The notes beneath the pieces were generated by a model that was not told the DNA's origin, made no database searches, and saw nothing but the letters and a program-made list of their open reading frames with translations. Below, piece after piece: positions 1 to 11,751 of a stretch of 64,000 bases of DNA; within the stretch, counting starts at the first letter, position 1, and each line of letters opens with the position of its first letter. Source of the DNA: Neostapfia colusana (taxonomy: Eukaryota; Streptophyta; Magnoliopsida; Poales; Poaceae); NCBI GenBank assembly GCA_030760725.1, contig JASWHV010000012.1:80302968-80366967 (forward strand), in the 5' to 3' direction. The translations under genes and the position numbers were made by a program.

Positions 1-2
1 AA

Positions 3-3000
3 TTTGATCCTTTTAGTTTGTCTGTGAAGGATCTTTCCACCCGGCGACCTCTTTTCCGATGTGATAGCTCGGGGCCCCTATACACACTTCAGCTTCCTAC
101 TTCCGCTGCATCACCGCCATTTGCTTTGACTACGACAGCTTCATCTACCATCTGGCATCGCCGGCTTGGCCACCCTGGTGCAGATGCTATGTCGAAGCTG
201 TCCAGTAGCTCAGTTATCTCGTGTTCTAGGGGTACACATGACTCTCTATGTCATGCCTGTCAACTTGGTCGTCATATTCGCCTCCCTTTTCCCACATCTG
301 TGACTCATGTTGAGCACTCATTCGATCTTATACATTGTGATTTGTGGACTTCTCCCATCTCCAGTATATCGGGCTTTAATTACTATTTGGTGATAATTGA
401 TGATTTTTCTCACTTCTCCTGGACTTTTCCATTACGATTGAAGTCTGAAACTTTCGTCACTCTTTCTCACTTCTTCGTTTGGATTTCTACTCAATTCGGG
501 CGTACCATTCGAGCTGTCCAGTGCGATAACGGACGAGAGTTTGATAACTCTGCGTTTTGTAATTTTCTCTCCGCACATGGGGTACAGCTACGCATGTCTT
601 GTCCGTATACCTCTCCTCAAAACGGCAAGGCAGAGCGCATGATTCGCACCATTAATGATGTCATACGCTCCCTAATGTTCCAGGCATCTATTGCAGCTCG
701 ATACTGGGTGGAGGCGCTTCATACCGCCACACTTCTGATCAATCGTCTTCCCACCAAAGCGATTCGTGCCTCCACCCCCTACTTTGCTCTATATGGCACT
801 AATCCTACTTATGATCACCTTCGAGTTTTCGGATGCGCTTGCTACCCTAATCTTTCCGCCACCGCCCCACATAAGCTTGCGCCCCGCTCGACACGGTGTG
901 TTTTTCTCGGGTATTCCCTTGATCATAAGGGTTACGATGCTTAGATCTCACTACCCATCGTCTTTTGATCTCTCGGCACGTCGTCTTCGACGAGTCATCT
1001 TTTCCTTTTTCCACCACCTCTTCTGATTCCACCACAGTGCTGGACTCCCTTTTTCCTACTGACCCTGAGGCTGCCTCCCAGTTGCCTTGGCCTATTTCTT
1101 CTACAGGATCAACACGAGCTACGTCCCAGACGCCCTCGACACCGATTGCTGCACCTCGTGTGGCATCGATGTCTCAGGCGTCACCCGCTGCACCCCGTGT
1201 GGCATCGACGCCTCCGACGTCACCTGCTGCGCCACACGCGGCCTCGGCTTCCCCGACACCATCTACTGTACCCCAGGTGCCCTCGGCGTCTCCAGCTGTA
1301 CCACGTACGGCACCAACGGCATCACCAGCTACCTCCCCGACGTCACCTACAGCGAGTACGACGCCACCAGCCGCGCCACGCGCGGCACCAACGACGTCTT
1401 CTCGTTTTGCTGACCCCGCACTTGTCTACCAGCGACGAGCGCGGGGAGAGGCCCTTGCTCCGACGACGCCACGCGGCATCGAGACCCACTCTCGTCTATC
1501 CACGACGAGAGAAGATGGTTGTACCCGACCGGCCGGTGTACAACCCCCCTCTACTTCACAGGGATCCTGGTCACGTCCACCCGATGGTGACTCGACGTGC
1601 GTCCGGGAGTCTTCGACCAGTGGAGCGGTTCGATAGTACCGCTTTCTCGTCGACGACAACTCCACCGACCGAGCCTTCTTCGATCTCGCCCATACCTACT
1701 TCCGTGCGTAGCGCCCTCGCCGACCCTAACTGGCGTCGCGCTATGGAGGAAGAGTATGAGGCCTTGCTTGCCAACCGGACCTGGGACCTGGTTCCCCGTC
1801 CGGGTCGTGGCAATGTTGTCACAGGCAAGTGGATATTCACGCATAAGAAGAAGGCAGATGCCACCTTGGAGAGATACAAGGCTCGTTGGGTACTCCGGGG
1901 CTTCACTCAGCGCCCTGGAGTTGACTACGACGAGACTTTCAGCTCGGTGGTGAAGCCGGCGACAGTTCGTACCGTACTGTCGCTAGCTCTCTCACGTTTT
2001 TGGCCTGTCCACCAGTTGGACATCAAGAACGCCTTCCTCCACGGTACACTGACCGAGACGGTGTACTGCAGTCAGCCGGCAGGATTTGTAGATTCAGCTC
2101 ACCCAGACATGGTCTGTAAGCTGAACAAATCCTTGTACGCACTGAAGCAGGCACCGCGAGCCTGGTACAGCCGGTTCGCCTCTTTCTTGGTCTCACTGGG
2201 GTTTGTTGAAGCTAAGTCGGACACTTCGCTGTTTGTCTATCGGCGGGGCAGTGACACAACTTACCTCTTACCGTACGTCGATGACATTGTACTAACAGCA
2301 TCCAGTCCGACTCTGCTTCAGCGAATCATTTCTGCCTTACAGCAGGAGTTCGCTATGAAGGACCTGGGCCGTCTCTACCACTTCCTGGGTATTACGGTCG
2401 AGGACGACCAGGCGGCCTATTCCTTCACCAGCGACAGTACTGTCTGGATATCCTTCAGCGGGCGAGCATGGCTGATTGCAAGCCGTGCTCCACTCCAGTG
2501 GATACTCAGGCGAAGCTCTCCGCCACCGACGGGACACCCGTCTCTGACCCCACTTCTTACAGGAGTCTTGCAGGTGCTCTCCAGTACCTAACCTTCACCA
2601 AGCCAGATATCTCCTATGCGGTTCAGCAGGTATGCCTCCACATGCATGACCCGAGGGAACCGCATCTCACCGCTGTCAAGCGGATTCTTCGGTACCTACG
2701 AGGCACCCTCGACTACGGCCTCCTTCTTCGGCGTGACACGACCTCCGAGCTGGTCGTGTACACAGACGCTGACTGGGCAGGCTGCCCGGACACACGACGC
2801 TCTACTTCTGGGTACGCCGTCTTCCTGGGCGGCAACCTTGTCTCCTGGTCCTCGAAGCGACAGCCCGTAGTGTCGCGCTCGAGTGCAGAGGCGGAGTATC
2901 GCGCCGTGGCTAACGGCGTAGCTGAGGCCTCCTGGCTTCAGCAGCTACTTCAGGAGCTCCACACTTCCGTCATCAAAAGCACCCTCATCTACTGCGACAA

Positions 3001-3217
3001 CGTCAGCGCCATGTACCTCTCCACCAACCCGGTCCAGCATCAGCGCACGAAGCATGTGGAGATTGACCTTCATTTTGTTCGTGAGCGGGTAGCACGGGGC
3101 GAGGTTCGGGTACACCATGTCCCGACGACGACGCAGTTCGCCGACATCTTCACGAAGGGCCTCCCGTCGTCGCTGTTCTCTGAGTTTCGGTCCAGTCTCA
3201 ACATCTGCAGCGGCTAG
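3..3217 (+). pseudogene. Copia pol pseudogene: integrase, reverse transcriptase, RNase H
   Basis: Residues read from the first bases show a pre-integrase zinc-binding region (HRRLGH, then CHAC near 245-260) and an integrase core with acidic residues in the contexts DLWTSP and QCDNGREF and the PYTSPQNGKAER motif. The frame breaks at the stop at 942-944, where a one-base deletion just upstream explains the change; it resumes in frame 2 (ISRHVVFDE) and shifts again within the Pro/Ser/Thr-rich linker between about 1400 and 1570. The reverse transcriptase then reads from HPMVTRRASG through KARWVLRGFTQ and YVDDIVLTA (catalytic YVDD near 2275-2290). Another shift lies between about 2405 and 2470, followed by RNase H with the TDADWAGC, SSAEAEYRA and TKHVEIDLHF motifs, stopping at 3217. 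At least three frameshifts make a functional polyprotein impossible without recoding. Confidence 0.88.
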
Positions 3218-3237
3218 ATGTTGTGACTGCGGGGGGG

Positions 3238-3407
3238 TGTTAGACACTGTAATTAGGGGTGTGACACAGGGGTATATTAGTCATTAGAGAGGGATTAGGG
3301 TTAGGGGTAGTTTAGTCTTTTCTCCCCTCCTAATCCCTCTATATAATCACACCTGTACCTCAGCTTTTCAATCATCTCAATACAATCATCATTAGCCCTC
3401 TTTCACA
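3238..3407 (+). repeat. LTR of copia 1 (3' LTR)
   Basis: It starts with TG directly after a G-rich polypurine tract that follows the RNase H stop codon by about 20 bases. It holds a TATA-like TCTATATAATCAC near 3347-3358. The end is estimated at a CA near 3406; the partner LTR is outside the window, so the right boundary is uncertain by some tens of bases. Confidence 0.6.
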
Positions 3408-5449
3408 CTCGATTTGAAGTTTTCTAGCCAAAGTTATGAGGATTTGAAGTTTGAATGAAATCTGAAAATCGGGGGAAAAGTTTAAATCTGCCGGGGCCCG
3501 CGGGGACTCGTGTTGAGCGCCGAGGCGACCGCACACTGCAGCCGACAGGGCCTTTGCGCACCAGCACACCCGATCCCGACCACACCCGATCCCGATTTCA
3601 AATTTTGAGCCGCTGACGCGTGGGCCAGCCGGCTTCATCTACCTCTCGACGCGCCCGCGCCGCCACCCCTCGCCAGAGCAGACCCGGAGCTCGCCGGCTC
3701 GCCGCTGCCGGCCATCCCATGGTCTGAAACTTGCCGCCAGGGGTTGTCGACGTCAAGGAACACGTCGGTGATGTCAGTTCGGGCTGGCAGTGACCGGAAA
3801 TAGCCCGGCGACGTGCCACGACCTCGGTTGAGGTTCGGCGCCGTCGACCGTGGGTTCTAACCCGACAAAACCTCGAACAATCGGTCCTACATCATCAGTG
3901 TACTTCTAGGAAGCTCGATAAGGTGTCAAAAAAGGGTTCAAAGATGGCGGCAAGTCGGTCGACACCGTGTGACCGATCGTGCCCACCATGACTACCCTCG
4001 ATCGAGCTCGAAATTCATCACTTCTAGACAGTTTCACGCCACGGATGCAGAAAGGAACTTGTTCGTCGGCTAGTCCAGCGTCTAAAAAGGTATACCCAGT
4101 GCTGAAAGCTCCCACACGTTGTGGGGTCTGCGGAAGGGAATTTCTAGCCAGCCTTCCCCTCGCTTATTTCTAGTCCAGCGTTTATGTGCAAGATTTGATA
4201 GCTAGAGAAGGATCTTAGAGCGAGAATTTGAAGGATCCGTACCGGAAGCTCAGTTTAAGGTCGCCGGAGCAAAAACTGAGAATTCGCCGTGGATTCTTCA
4301 CGGTTTGCTTCCAAACTTGGAGGAGAGCAGCACGGTGGTCGCGCGCTCCTGTTGCCTCTCTTGTTGGACCGTGGAAACGCCTGTGGAACGCTGTCCACGG
4401 GCGCCTGACTCTCGGCTGAGGCTAGGTCGCCGCGGTGGCGATCGTTTTCGGGCAAACGAGGTCGGAGCTCGGGGTTTCTGGCGTTGGGGAGGTAGAGGGT
4501 GATCTCAGGTTGCTGTCTAGCAGCTCAGGATCGAAGGAGGAGATCGTTTGCTGGTTTTCCCGATCGAGCAGTGAGCTGCGGGGAGAAGAACCGCCGCTGC
4601 TCGGGTTCACACGCGAGGAGATAAAGCCAGCCAACTCCTGCTTTGGGCTGAGGCGGTGTCGGTCGCGTGGAGGCGCGAGTAAGCCGCCCTGGGCGCCAAC
4701 GCGCGTAGATGGGAAGCAGCTGGTGGCGCCGGTGGCTGCTCGGTGGCACAGCCGACAGCTGCTCGGTGGAATTTCCCACCGAGGCTGTGACTTTGTGTGC
4801 AAGTTTTCCCTCCTTCTCTCTATGACATGTGGGTCCCACCCGGGGTTTTAACCTCTGAAATTTACTCCTAATCACTGTTGTAAACAGTGAGCCCTATAAT
4901 ACCCCTGGTGATTCAAATTATTCACCCATGAGCCATTTGAATTGATTAGAATTCAAATTGGGTTTAGTTTGAATGAATTTCAGCACATGTGCAGTTTGAA
5001 ATTCAGATAAAGTTTGAATTTGCCCTACGTAGCTCATGTCAAGATCAACCCCAAATGGAGTGAAAATTGGTGTGTGAGCTCACAAAAATGTGTTGAATAA
5101 GAATATGCCTCCCACTTTTGAATTCATGGGATAAAAACAGTTTGAATTTGAATATGGTTTCAAACTGCCCTCTTTCTAACTATACTCAAAATGACCTCAA
5201 AAAGGTTTTGAATTTGGGTGAAACTTGACATGGACATCCTTAGCAATGTGTAGGAGTTTTCATATGCCCAACCCTTCTATATCACATGTGGGAAATACCA
5301 CTTTTGCAATATGTGAGTTTGTTCTCTAATGAGCATGTTGATGGTGGTTACTTGCTCTTCATTTGTGTTCATCAACTTACTTCAAATAAGGTGTGTGTGT
5401 GTATGGTGATGAACACCTCAATTATGTGTAAAAAACTGAGGCCCTTACA
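3408..5449 (-). mobile_element. Minus-oriented long LTR of a Ty3/gypsy-like element (solo or partial)
   Basis: Read on the minus strand this block begins TGTAAGGGCC at 5449, runs through about 600 bp of AT-rich sequence full of TTGAATTTCAAA-type words, crosses a GTGGGACCCACATGTCA-like stretch near 4825-4845 and then becomes GC-rich. The same ordered architecture is seen on + in the LTR at 54683-58898, though sequence similarity is low. The TG end abuts the cut LTR of G1 at 5450, which suggests insertion into G1. I see no gene here; ORFs of 60-140 codons on both strands look like chance GC-rich frames. The left limit is a guess. Confidence 0.5.
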
Positions 5450-5695
5450 AGCAACAACCACGACAATCGAAGGAAGAACACCCCTGGTAGGGATTAATCT
5501 TTATTCCTTCGATGCTTTACAATTGTTTCTGCCGCCCCTTTATAGATCAGGTGGTGGCTTTATTCAACTAGATTCTGTTACAGCGGAATCAAATCTAAAC
5601 TAACTATATCTTCTGAACTAATTTTAGTTTTCTTCATCCTTATCTAATCTCTCCTGCGCCTCTGATATTTTTGGCCATAAAATGAATCTACAACA
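5450..5695 (-). repeat. G1 3' LTR, truncated
   Basis: On - it starts TGTTGTAGATTC at 5695 and matches the G1 5' LTR (28869-29249) closely from 5468 to 5695, including the GGGTGTTCTTCCTTCG word. Bases 5450-5467 still match with G-to-A changes. The last roughly 135 bp present in the 5' LTR are missing because the minus-oriented long LTR begins at 5449. Confidence 0.85.
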
Positions 5696-6688
5696 TTTCC
5701 CTCCTCCTTGGCAAACAGCTTGTCCTCAAGCTGAAAAGTTAGGTATTTCTCCTTGAATGTATTTAAAACTTCCCATGTTGCCTCTGAAGCACTGCTGCCA
5801 ACCCAATGCACCAGAATTTTCCAAACTCCTCTATTCAACCGAGACCTTAATATTTTTTCTGGGGATGGAATGACCCTTCCATGCAAAAAATTTGGCAACT
5901 GAGCAGCGACACTAGGAGGTTCCTCTTCATATTTTTTAATAAAGACATATGAAAGACATCATGTATTCTTGCATTTTGTGGTTACTGCAATTTGTAAGAA
6001 ACCTCCCCAAGTCTTTCCACAATTTTGAATGCCTATAAAATTTTGGCTTTAACTTGTTTGCATTGGCAGTAGTAATTCCAATGGCTGCCCTGTGATGGAG
6101 TCTCACCCAGACCCGTTCTCCTACATCAACAATCACCCAAAGTTTCTTCTGATCATGGAAAATCTTCATGGTTTCTTGGGCTTGTATTAGTCTTTCCCTG
6201 ATATCTGTCAAAAACTCATCCCTGGATTGCAACTGTTGGTCAACTGCAGCCACTTTAGATTTTCCTGGTTTTTAAGTCAGAAGAGAAGGGGGTCCCTGCC
6301 ATACACCACTTTAAATGGGATAGTTTTTAGTGGTGCATGATAAGAAGAGTTATAGCAGTATTCTGCCCAAGGAAGCCATTGCAGCCATGTTTTAGGCCTG
6401 TCATCTGCCAAATACCTTAAGTATATAGTGATAATCCTATTCACCACCTCAGACTGGCCATCTGTTTGAGGATGGAAAGCTGAACTCATCTTCAAAGTGA
6501 CTCCAGCTTGTTAAAATAACTTCTTCCAGAAATTACTCGTAAATACCATATCACGATCACTAACTATAGAACATGGGAAACCATGCACACCTTCACAATA
6601 TTGTCAAAGAAAGCTCTAGCCACCAAAGATGCTGAATAAGGATGGCCTAAAGGGATAAAATGAGCAAACTTTGAAAAACGATCAACCA
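5644..6688 (-). pseudogene. G1 pol remnant: integrase C-terminal half and chromodomain
   Basis: Read from 6688 downward it begins in the integrase core (VDRFSKFAHFIPLG), continues with AFHPQTDGQSEVVNR and WLPWAEYCYNSSYH (6495-6277), then a degenerate linker, and ends in a chromodomain with WKILVHWVGSSASEATWE at 5898-5644. Chromodomains on integrases are thought to direct insertion to particular chromatin. The reading frame is broken by shifts and stops. The stop codon at 5644-5646 lies about 50 bp inside the 3' LTR, the same arrangement as in G2. Confidence 0.85.
6684..6688. repeat. Target-site duplication AACCA, left of copia A
   Basis: AACCA here is repeated at 12427-12431, directly after the 3' LTR of copia A. 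The 5-bp size fits copia integration. Removing copia A and one copy restores the G1 integrase reading (TVVDRFSK). Confidence 0.92.
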
Positions 6689-7312
6689 TGAGGGATTACC
6701 CTGCCGCTGGGCCTGGGCGGCCAGGACAGGGGGGGGGGGGGGCGAACCCTGTTTCCCCCTGTTGTGTGCGCACCCAGGTCAGGACTGGTCAGCCCAAGTC
6801 GGTGCGGCTGCACCATGTTCAAGGTGGCAGCCCTAGTTTATGAAATAAACTGTTTTTCCTATTGTAATAGATTAGGACTCTTGTAAGGAGGGCTATATAA
6901 ACAAGCTAAAACACCCCAAAAGTTGAGAGAGATCAATAAAGAAAAAATCCTCCACTTTTTCTTGCCCTAGCCGCCTCTCTCCCCCTTGCTGCCGCCGCCC
7001 CCCTCTCTCTCCCAGGTCGGCGCTCCATCAAGAACCCTAGCTGCCACCAGGGGCTAGGGTCTCCACCCACCGCCAGGACTGCTGTCTCTAGCCGCCGCCA
7101 GGACTGCTGACTCCAGCCGCCGCCCAGGGCATACCCTTCCTCAAGCCGCTGCCTCCCTCCTCAACCCTAGCCGCCACCAGGCTAGGATCAGCCGCCAACT
7201 CTGTTTCATCTTGTTCAGCACCGCCATCAAAGCCAGAGGTCAGACTGATCTGCTAGGGCAGATCAGTTTATACAGCAAGATCAGAAACAGTTTTGGGGCT
7301 GGAATTGCAACA
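6689..7312 (+). repeat. Copia A 5' LTR
   Basis: It runs from TGAGGGATTACC to GCAACA, 624 bp, with a TATA-like GGCTATATAAACAAG near 6892-6906. It contains a run of about 14 G at 6730-6743 that is only five G long in the 3' LTR. The 3' half is rich in CCGCC/CTAGCC words, typical of the untranslated leader part of such LTRs. Confidence 0.93.
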
Positions 7313-7316
7313 TTCG

Positions 7317-7328
7317 TGGCATCAGAGC
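7317..7328 (+). other. Primer-binding site of copia A (initiator tRNA-Met)
   Basis: TGGCATCAGAGC lies four bases after the LTR end. It is complementary to the 3' end of plant initiator tRNA-Met except for one C-for-T change relative to the TGGTATCAGAGC seen in copia B. Confidence 0.88.
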
Positions 7329-7358
7329 CGGTTTCAACCCTAGGTTGAATTCTGCAGG

Positions 7359-10300
7359 ATGTCGTCTACACCTACAAGCAGCGGTAGCGCCATCAGCCAT
7401 GTGACACCCTCACCGACAGCTCGTGAGGTGAACACCGGGACGGGGTTCCCCGTGCTCACCAAGACCAACTACGCGGAGTGGGCTGTCATGATGAAGATCA
7501 AGCTGAAGGCACGACTGCTTTGGAAGGCCGTGGAGGAGGGGAACGTGAGCGAGCAGGAAGATATGATGGCGCTTGACATCTTAGTCAGTGTTGTCCCGCC
7601 GGAGATGATCACGACGATCGGAGAAAAGAGGACGGCGAAGGAGGCATGGGACACGATCGCCATCATGCGGGTCGGGGCTGACCGCGTGAAGAAGACAACA
7701 GCACAGCAACTCCGGAAGGAGTTTGAAGACGCTGGCTTCAAGGATGGCGAAAGCGTGGAGGACTTCTCCCTCCGCCTGAGCGGCAATGCTATCACGGCTT
7801 GCATCGCTAGGGGAGGAGATAGGAGAAGAGAGGGCCGTGGAGAAGCTCCTACAAAGCGTTCCAGAACGCTTCCAACGGATCGTGGTGGCGATCACGACAC
7901 TGCTGGACGTGTCGACCCTCACCTTGTCGGAGGTGACAGGGCGTCTTAGGGCGGCTGAGAACGCCTTCGACTCGACGCAGCGGAAGTGAGGAGTACACAA
8001 TGGCCAGTTGTACCTTACTCGGGAGGAGTGGGAGGCACAGCGGAAGGAGGAGTGGTCTACCCAGTCTGCAGGTTCTTCTAAGAGGGGCGGCCGAAAGGGC
8101 CCGCCCAAGAAGAACGGAGGCAAGAAGGGAGGTTCCGGGAAGGATATTCCGCGGGACTAGTTTAGGAAGTGCGAGAAGAAGGGCTAGGGAGTGTCGGTCG
8201 AAGCCGAAGGAGGAGCCGCAGCAGCAGGCTTTCGTGGCGAAGGCGGAGGAGGAGGGCGCCTTGTTTATGACAAGGATGGCCTCAGTACAGGAGGAGCATG
8301 TACAGGAACGTCCTACGCGTCCACTGGAGATAGTGGAGGGACGTGTCGTCGCTCACCGCAGCAACGACGACGACTTTGATGACACTCGTTGGTACCTTGA
8401 CATGGGCGCGACCAACCACATGACGGGTTTGCGTGCCATCTTCTCCAAGCTCGACGAAAATGTCGTCAGAACCATCAAGTTCGGCGACAATTCCGTCGTG
8501 CGTATCCAGGGGAAGGGTACGGTCCTATTCGCCGCCAAGACGGGTGAGCACAGGAGGCTCACTGGCGTCTACCTCATCCCTCGCCTCACCACCAACCTCA
8601 TCAGCGTCGGCCAGCTAGATGAGGATGGCTACAGTATCACAGTGCACGGAGTGATGCACATAAGGGATGAGCAGCAGCGTCTCCCCACATGAGCTCAGCG
8701 CGACGACAGCAAGCTGTACTCCATCAGGCTCAACATCACACGTCCGGTTTGCCTAACCGCGAGACGTGATGATGTTGCGTGGCGTTAGCACGAACGCTAC
8801 GGACACGTCGACTTCTAGGCGCTTCGGAAGTTGGCACGAGAGGAGATGGTGCTCGGGCTTCCGAAAATTGATCACGTCGATCAATTGTGCGAAACTTGCT
8901 TGGTCGGGAAGCAGAGGCGCTCTAGCTTCCCCAAGCAAGCTCGGCGGCGCGCGGAGGGCGCGCTCGACCTTGTCCACGGGGACATCTGTGGGCCTATCAC
9001 GCCGACGACTCCAGGCGGCAGGAAGATGTTCTTGTTACTAGTGGATGACATGAGCCGCTATATGTGGCTCTATCTTCTAGCAATAAAGGACCAGGCGCCC
9101 GACTTAATTCAGCAATTCAAGGCGACGGCTGAGTTAGAGTCTGGGGGGAGGCTGAAGCTACTCTGTACTGATCGCGGAGGGGAGTTCACCTCACAGGAGT
9201 TCGACGAGTACTGCGCTTAGTACGGAGTACAACGTTAGCTCACAACCCCGTATACGCCGCAACAAAACGGGGTTATGGAGCGACGCAACCAGACGGTGGT
9301 CGGCATGGCGAGTAGCATGTTGAAGGCGAAGGGTATGCCCAGGATTTTTTGAGGTGAGGTAGTTATCACGGCTGTTTATATCTTGAATCGATCCCCCACC
9401 AGCGGCCTCGACGGGAAGACGCCATATGAAGCTTGGCATGGAGAGCGACCAAACGTCAATTATTTATGAACTTTTGGGTGTGTGGGGCATGTAAAGAACA
9501 CGTGCCCTCACCTGAAAAAGTTGGAAGACCGGAGTACTCAGATGATTTTTCTTGCTTATGCTGCAGGAACGAAGGGCTATCGGATGTATAATCCGGCTGA
9601 TGGGCGCACACGCATATCACGTGACGTGATATTCGATGAGGCGACCAAGTGGGACTACGGAGAAGGAGCAGGAGAAGAGGACTACACGTCCTTCCACGTC
9701 GACTTCTTAGGTCCAGGACCTGTTGGACCTGCTGTTCCAGCACCAGGAGAGGTGCTGCAGGGTCTGGAGGGGCCAAACAGCACCCCAGCAGTGCCCAGGA
9801 GGGGCATAAAAGGGTCTGTCCAGACCCTAGGAGTTCCTGCGCCAGCCTACAGACCTGCTGGAGAGAGTCCAGCACCTGCAGCGTCGCCCCAAGGGCCCCT
9901 GCAGGGACTGTCCAGCGCAGATCAGGGTTGTGACAGTCCTGCACGGGGGTCAGCAGCAGTGGGGGGTTCCGGACTTGAAGATTCCAGCACCCTCATCACG
10001 CCCCGGAATCTTCCACGACACATCTGCTTCGCCACATCGCTGTCGGACCCCGGCAGCAACGTCGTCGACGCCTACTACGACGACGGCGCAAAACTACGGT
10101 TCCGCACGATGCACAACATGCTTGGAACCCTCACCCCTCCTGGTCGGGCTGAGCGCCCACCAAGCTTGGAGGAGGGGGAGCTCATGTTCACCACCGCAGA
10201 GGGGCCCACGTCATTCGCCGATGCTGAGGAACACCCGTGCTGGAGACGGACCATGCTCGAGAAGATGGAGTCTATAGAAGAAAACAAGACTTGGCAACTT

Positions 10301-11751
10301 GTTGATTTTTTTGCAGGACACAAGCCCATTGGCCTCAAATGGGTGTTCAAGGTGAAGAAGGACGAGCATGGGGAGGTGGTGAAGCACAAGGCTCGACTGG
10401 TGGCAAAAGGCTATGTCCAACAATAAGGAATAGATTTTGACGAGGTATTTGCTCCTGTAGCTCGCCTCGAATTTGTTCGCTTGCTACTTGCAGTTGTTGC
10501 ACACAAGGGGTGGGAGGTACACCACATGGACGTGAAGAGCGCCTTCCTAAATGGCGATTTGATGGAGGAGGTGTACGTCTCCCAACCCGCTGGCTTCATC
10601 ATCGACGGAGCTGAACACAAGGTGTATCGGCTCAAGAAGGCTTTATATGGACTTCGTCAGACGCCCAGGGCCTGGAATGCCAAGCTCAACGATAGCTTGC
10701 TATCGCTTGGTTTCCAGAAGAGTACGAGCGAGCACGGATCTATTTCCGTGGAGCTGAAGATGAGAAGCTCATCGTCGGCGTGTACGTCGACGATCTTGTG
10801 ATCGCAGGAGGAGGCGATCTCAAGAAGTTCAAAGGGGAGGTGATGAAGAGGTTCAAAGATGAGCGACTTGGGTCTCTTGTCATATTATCTTGGTCTGGAG
10901 GTGCGGCAAACTGATGCAGGGATAAGCGTTGGGCAGACGGCCTACGCTTCCAAACTTATCACTAAAGCTGGCCTGGAAGGATGCAATCTCTGTGCATTTC
11001 ACATGGAGCAAGGCCTCAAGCTTTGCAAGACAAGTTATAGCCCGTTGGTGCATGCAACAGACTATAAGAGTTTGGTTGTAGGGCTGCGATACTTGGTGAG
11101 CACACGTCCCGATCTCGCCTACTCGGTCGGGTACGTGAGTCGGTTTCTGGAGGAGCCCAAGGAGGATCACTTTGCTTCAGTCAAACGCACTGTACGCTAC
11201 ATAGCGGGTACAATCAACTATGGAGTCTTCTATGCAAGAGGAGGAGACATGGAACTTATTGGGTACTCGGATAGTGACTATGCGGGAGACGTGGAGGATC
11301 GCAAAAGTACAAGCGGGGTGCTGTTTTGTCTTGAAAACAACCCTGTTTCTTGGCAGTCCTGCAAGCAGAAGGTGGTGGCCTTGTACTCATGTGAAGCAGA
11401 GTATATCACAGCAGCTCTAGGGGCATGCAAGGTGTATGGATGGCACGGCTGATGGAGGACTTAGCTGGAAAATCGAAGGCGCTGGTGTTGCTGGTTGATA
11501 GCAAGACAGCTATAGACTTGAGCAAGAACCCGATACACCATGACAGAAGCAAGCACATCGATATCAAGTACCACTACATACGGGAGTGTGTGGACAACGG
11601 TGCTATTGTGCTTGAGCAAATCTTTACTCAAGACCAGATGGCGGACATCTTGACCAACGCACTTGGAAGACATAAGTTCGTGGAGATGAGGAGAAGGATC
11701 GGGATCCTGGACGTGGGTCAGCGTCAGGATCAGGAGGAGAATGAGGGATGA
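7359..11751 (+). pseudogene. Copia A gag-pol pseudogene
   Basis: Same protein as in copia B: gag from the ATG at 7359 (MSSTPTSSGS), protease (WYLDMGATNHMTG; the usual TGA(T/S) context has Thr replaced by Met), integrase, reverse transcriptase with VYVDDLVIAG near 10780-10800, and RNase H. Breaks include a one-base insertion near 7784, a stop TGA at 7987-7989, TAG at 8158, TGA at 8690, TAG at 8786, 8815, 9218 and 9236, TGA at 9350 and 9467, TAA at 10424, and a frameshift near 10738. The zinc-knuckle region has an 8-bp deletion near 8185. Most nonsense changes are C-to-T or G-to-A relative to copia B. The last codons and the stop at 11749-11751 lie inside the 3' LTR. Confidence 0.92.

Larger units (their letters stand above)
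1..3407 (+). mobile_element. Ty1/copia element, 3' part (copia 1)
   Basis: The left edge cuts this element, so its 5' LTR, gag and protease are missing. What remains in order is a GAG-pre-integrase/integrase segment, a low-complexity Pro/Ala/Thr/Ser-rich linker, reverse transcriptase, RNase H, a polypurine tract (about 3230-3237, G-rich) and a short LTR starting TGTTAGACAC at 3238. The order integrase before reverse transcriptase defines Ty1/copia. The coding part is broken by several frameshifts, so it is a dead copy. Confidence 0.9.

Noticed and set aside
1146..1570. Long Arg/His-rich open frame on + ahead of the copia 1 reverse transcriptase
   Set aside because: It is the wrong frame of the repetitive Pro/Ala/Ser/Thr linker; the real frame there is the one reading ISRHVVFDE and SPAAPRVAS. 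The genuine coding in this frame starts near 1570.
4435..4875. ORFs of 116-138 codons on both strands in the left long LTR
   Set aside because: Overlapping frames in GC-rich LTR sequence, no domain, and no start or splice context.
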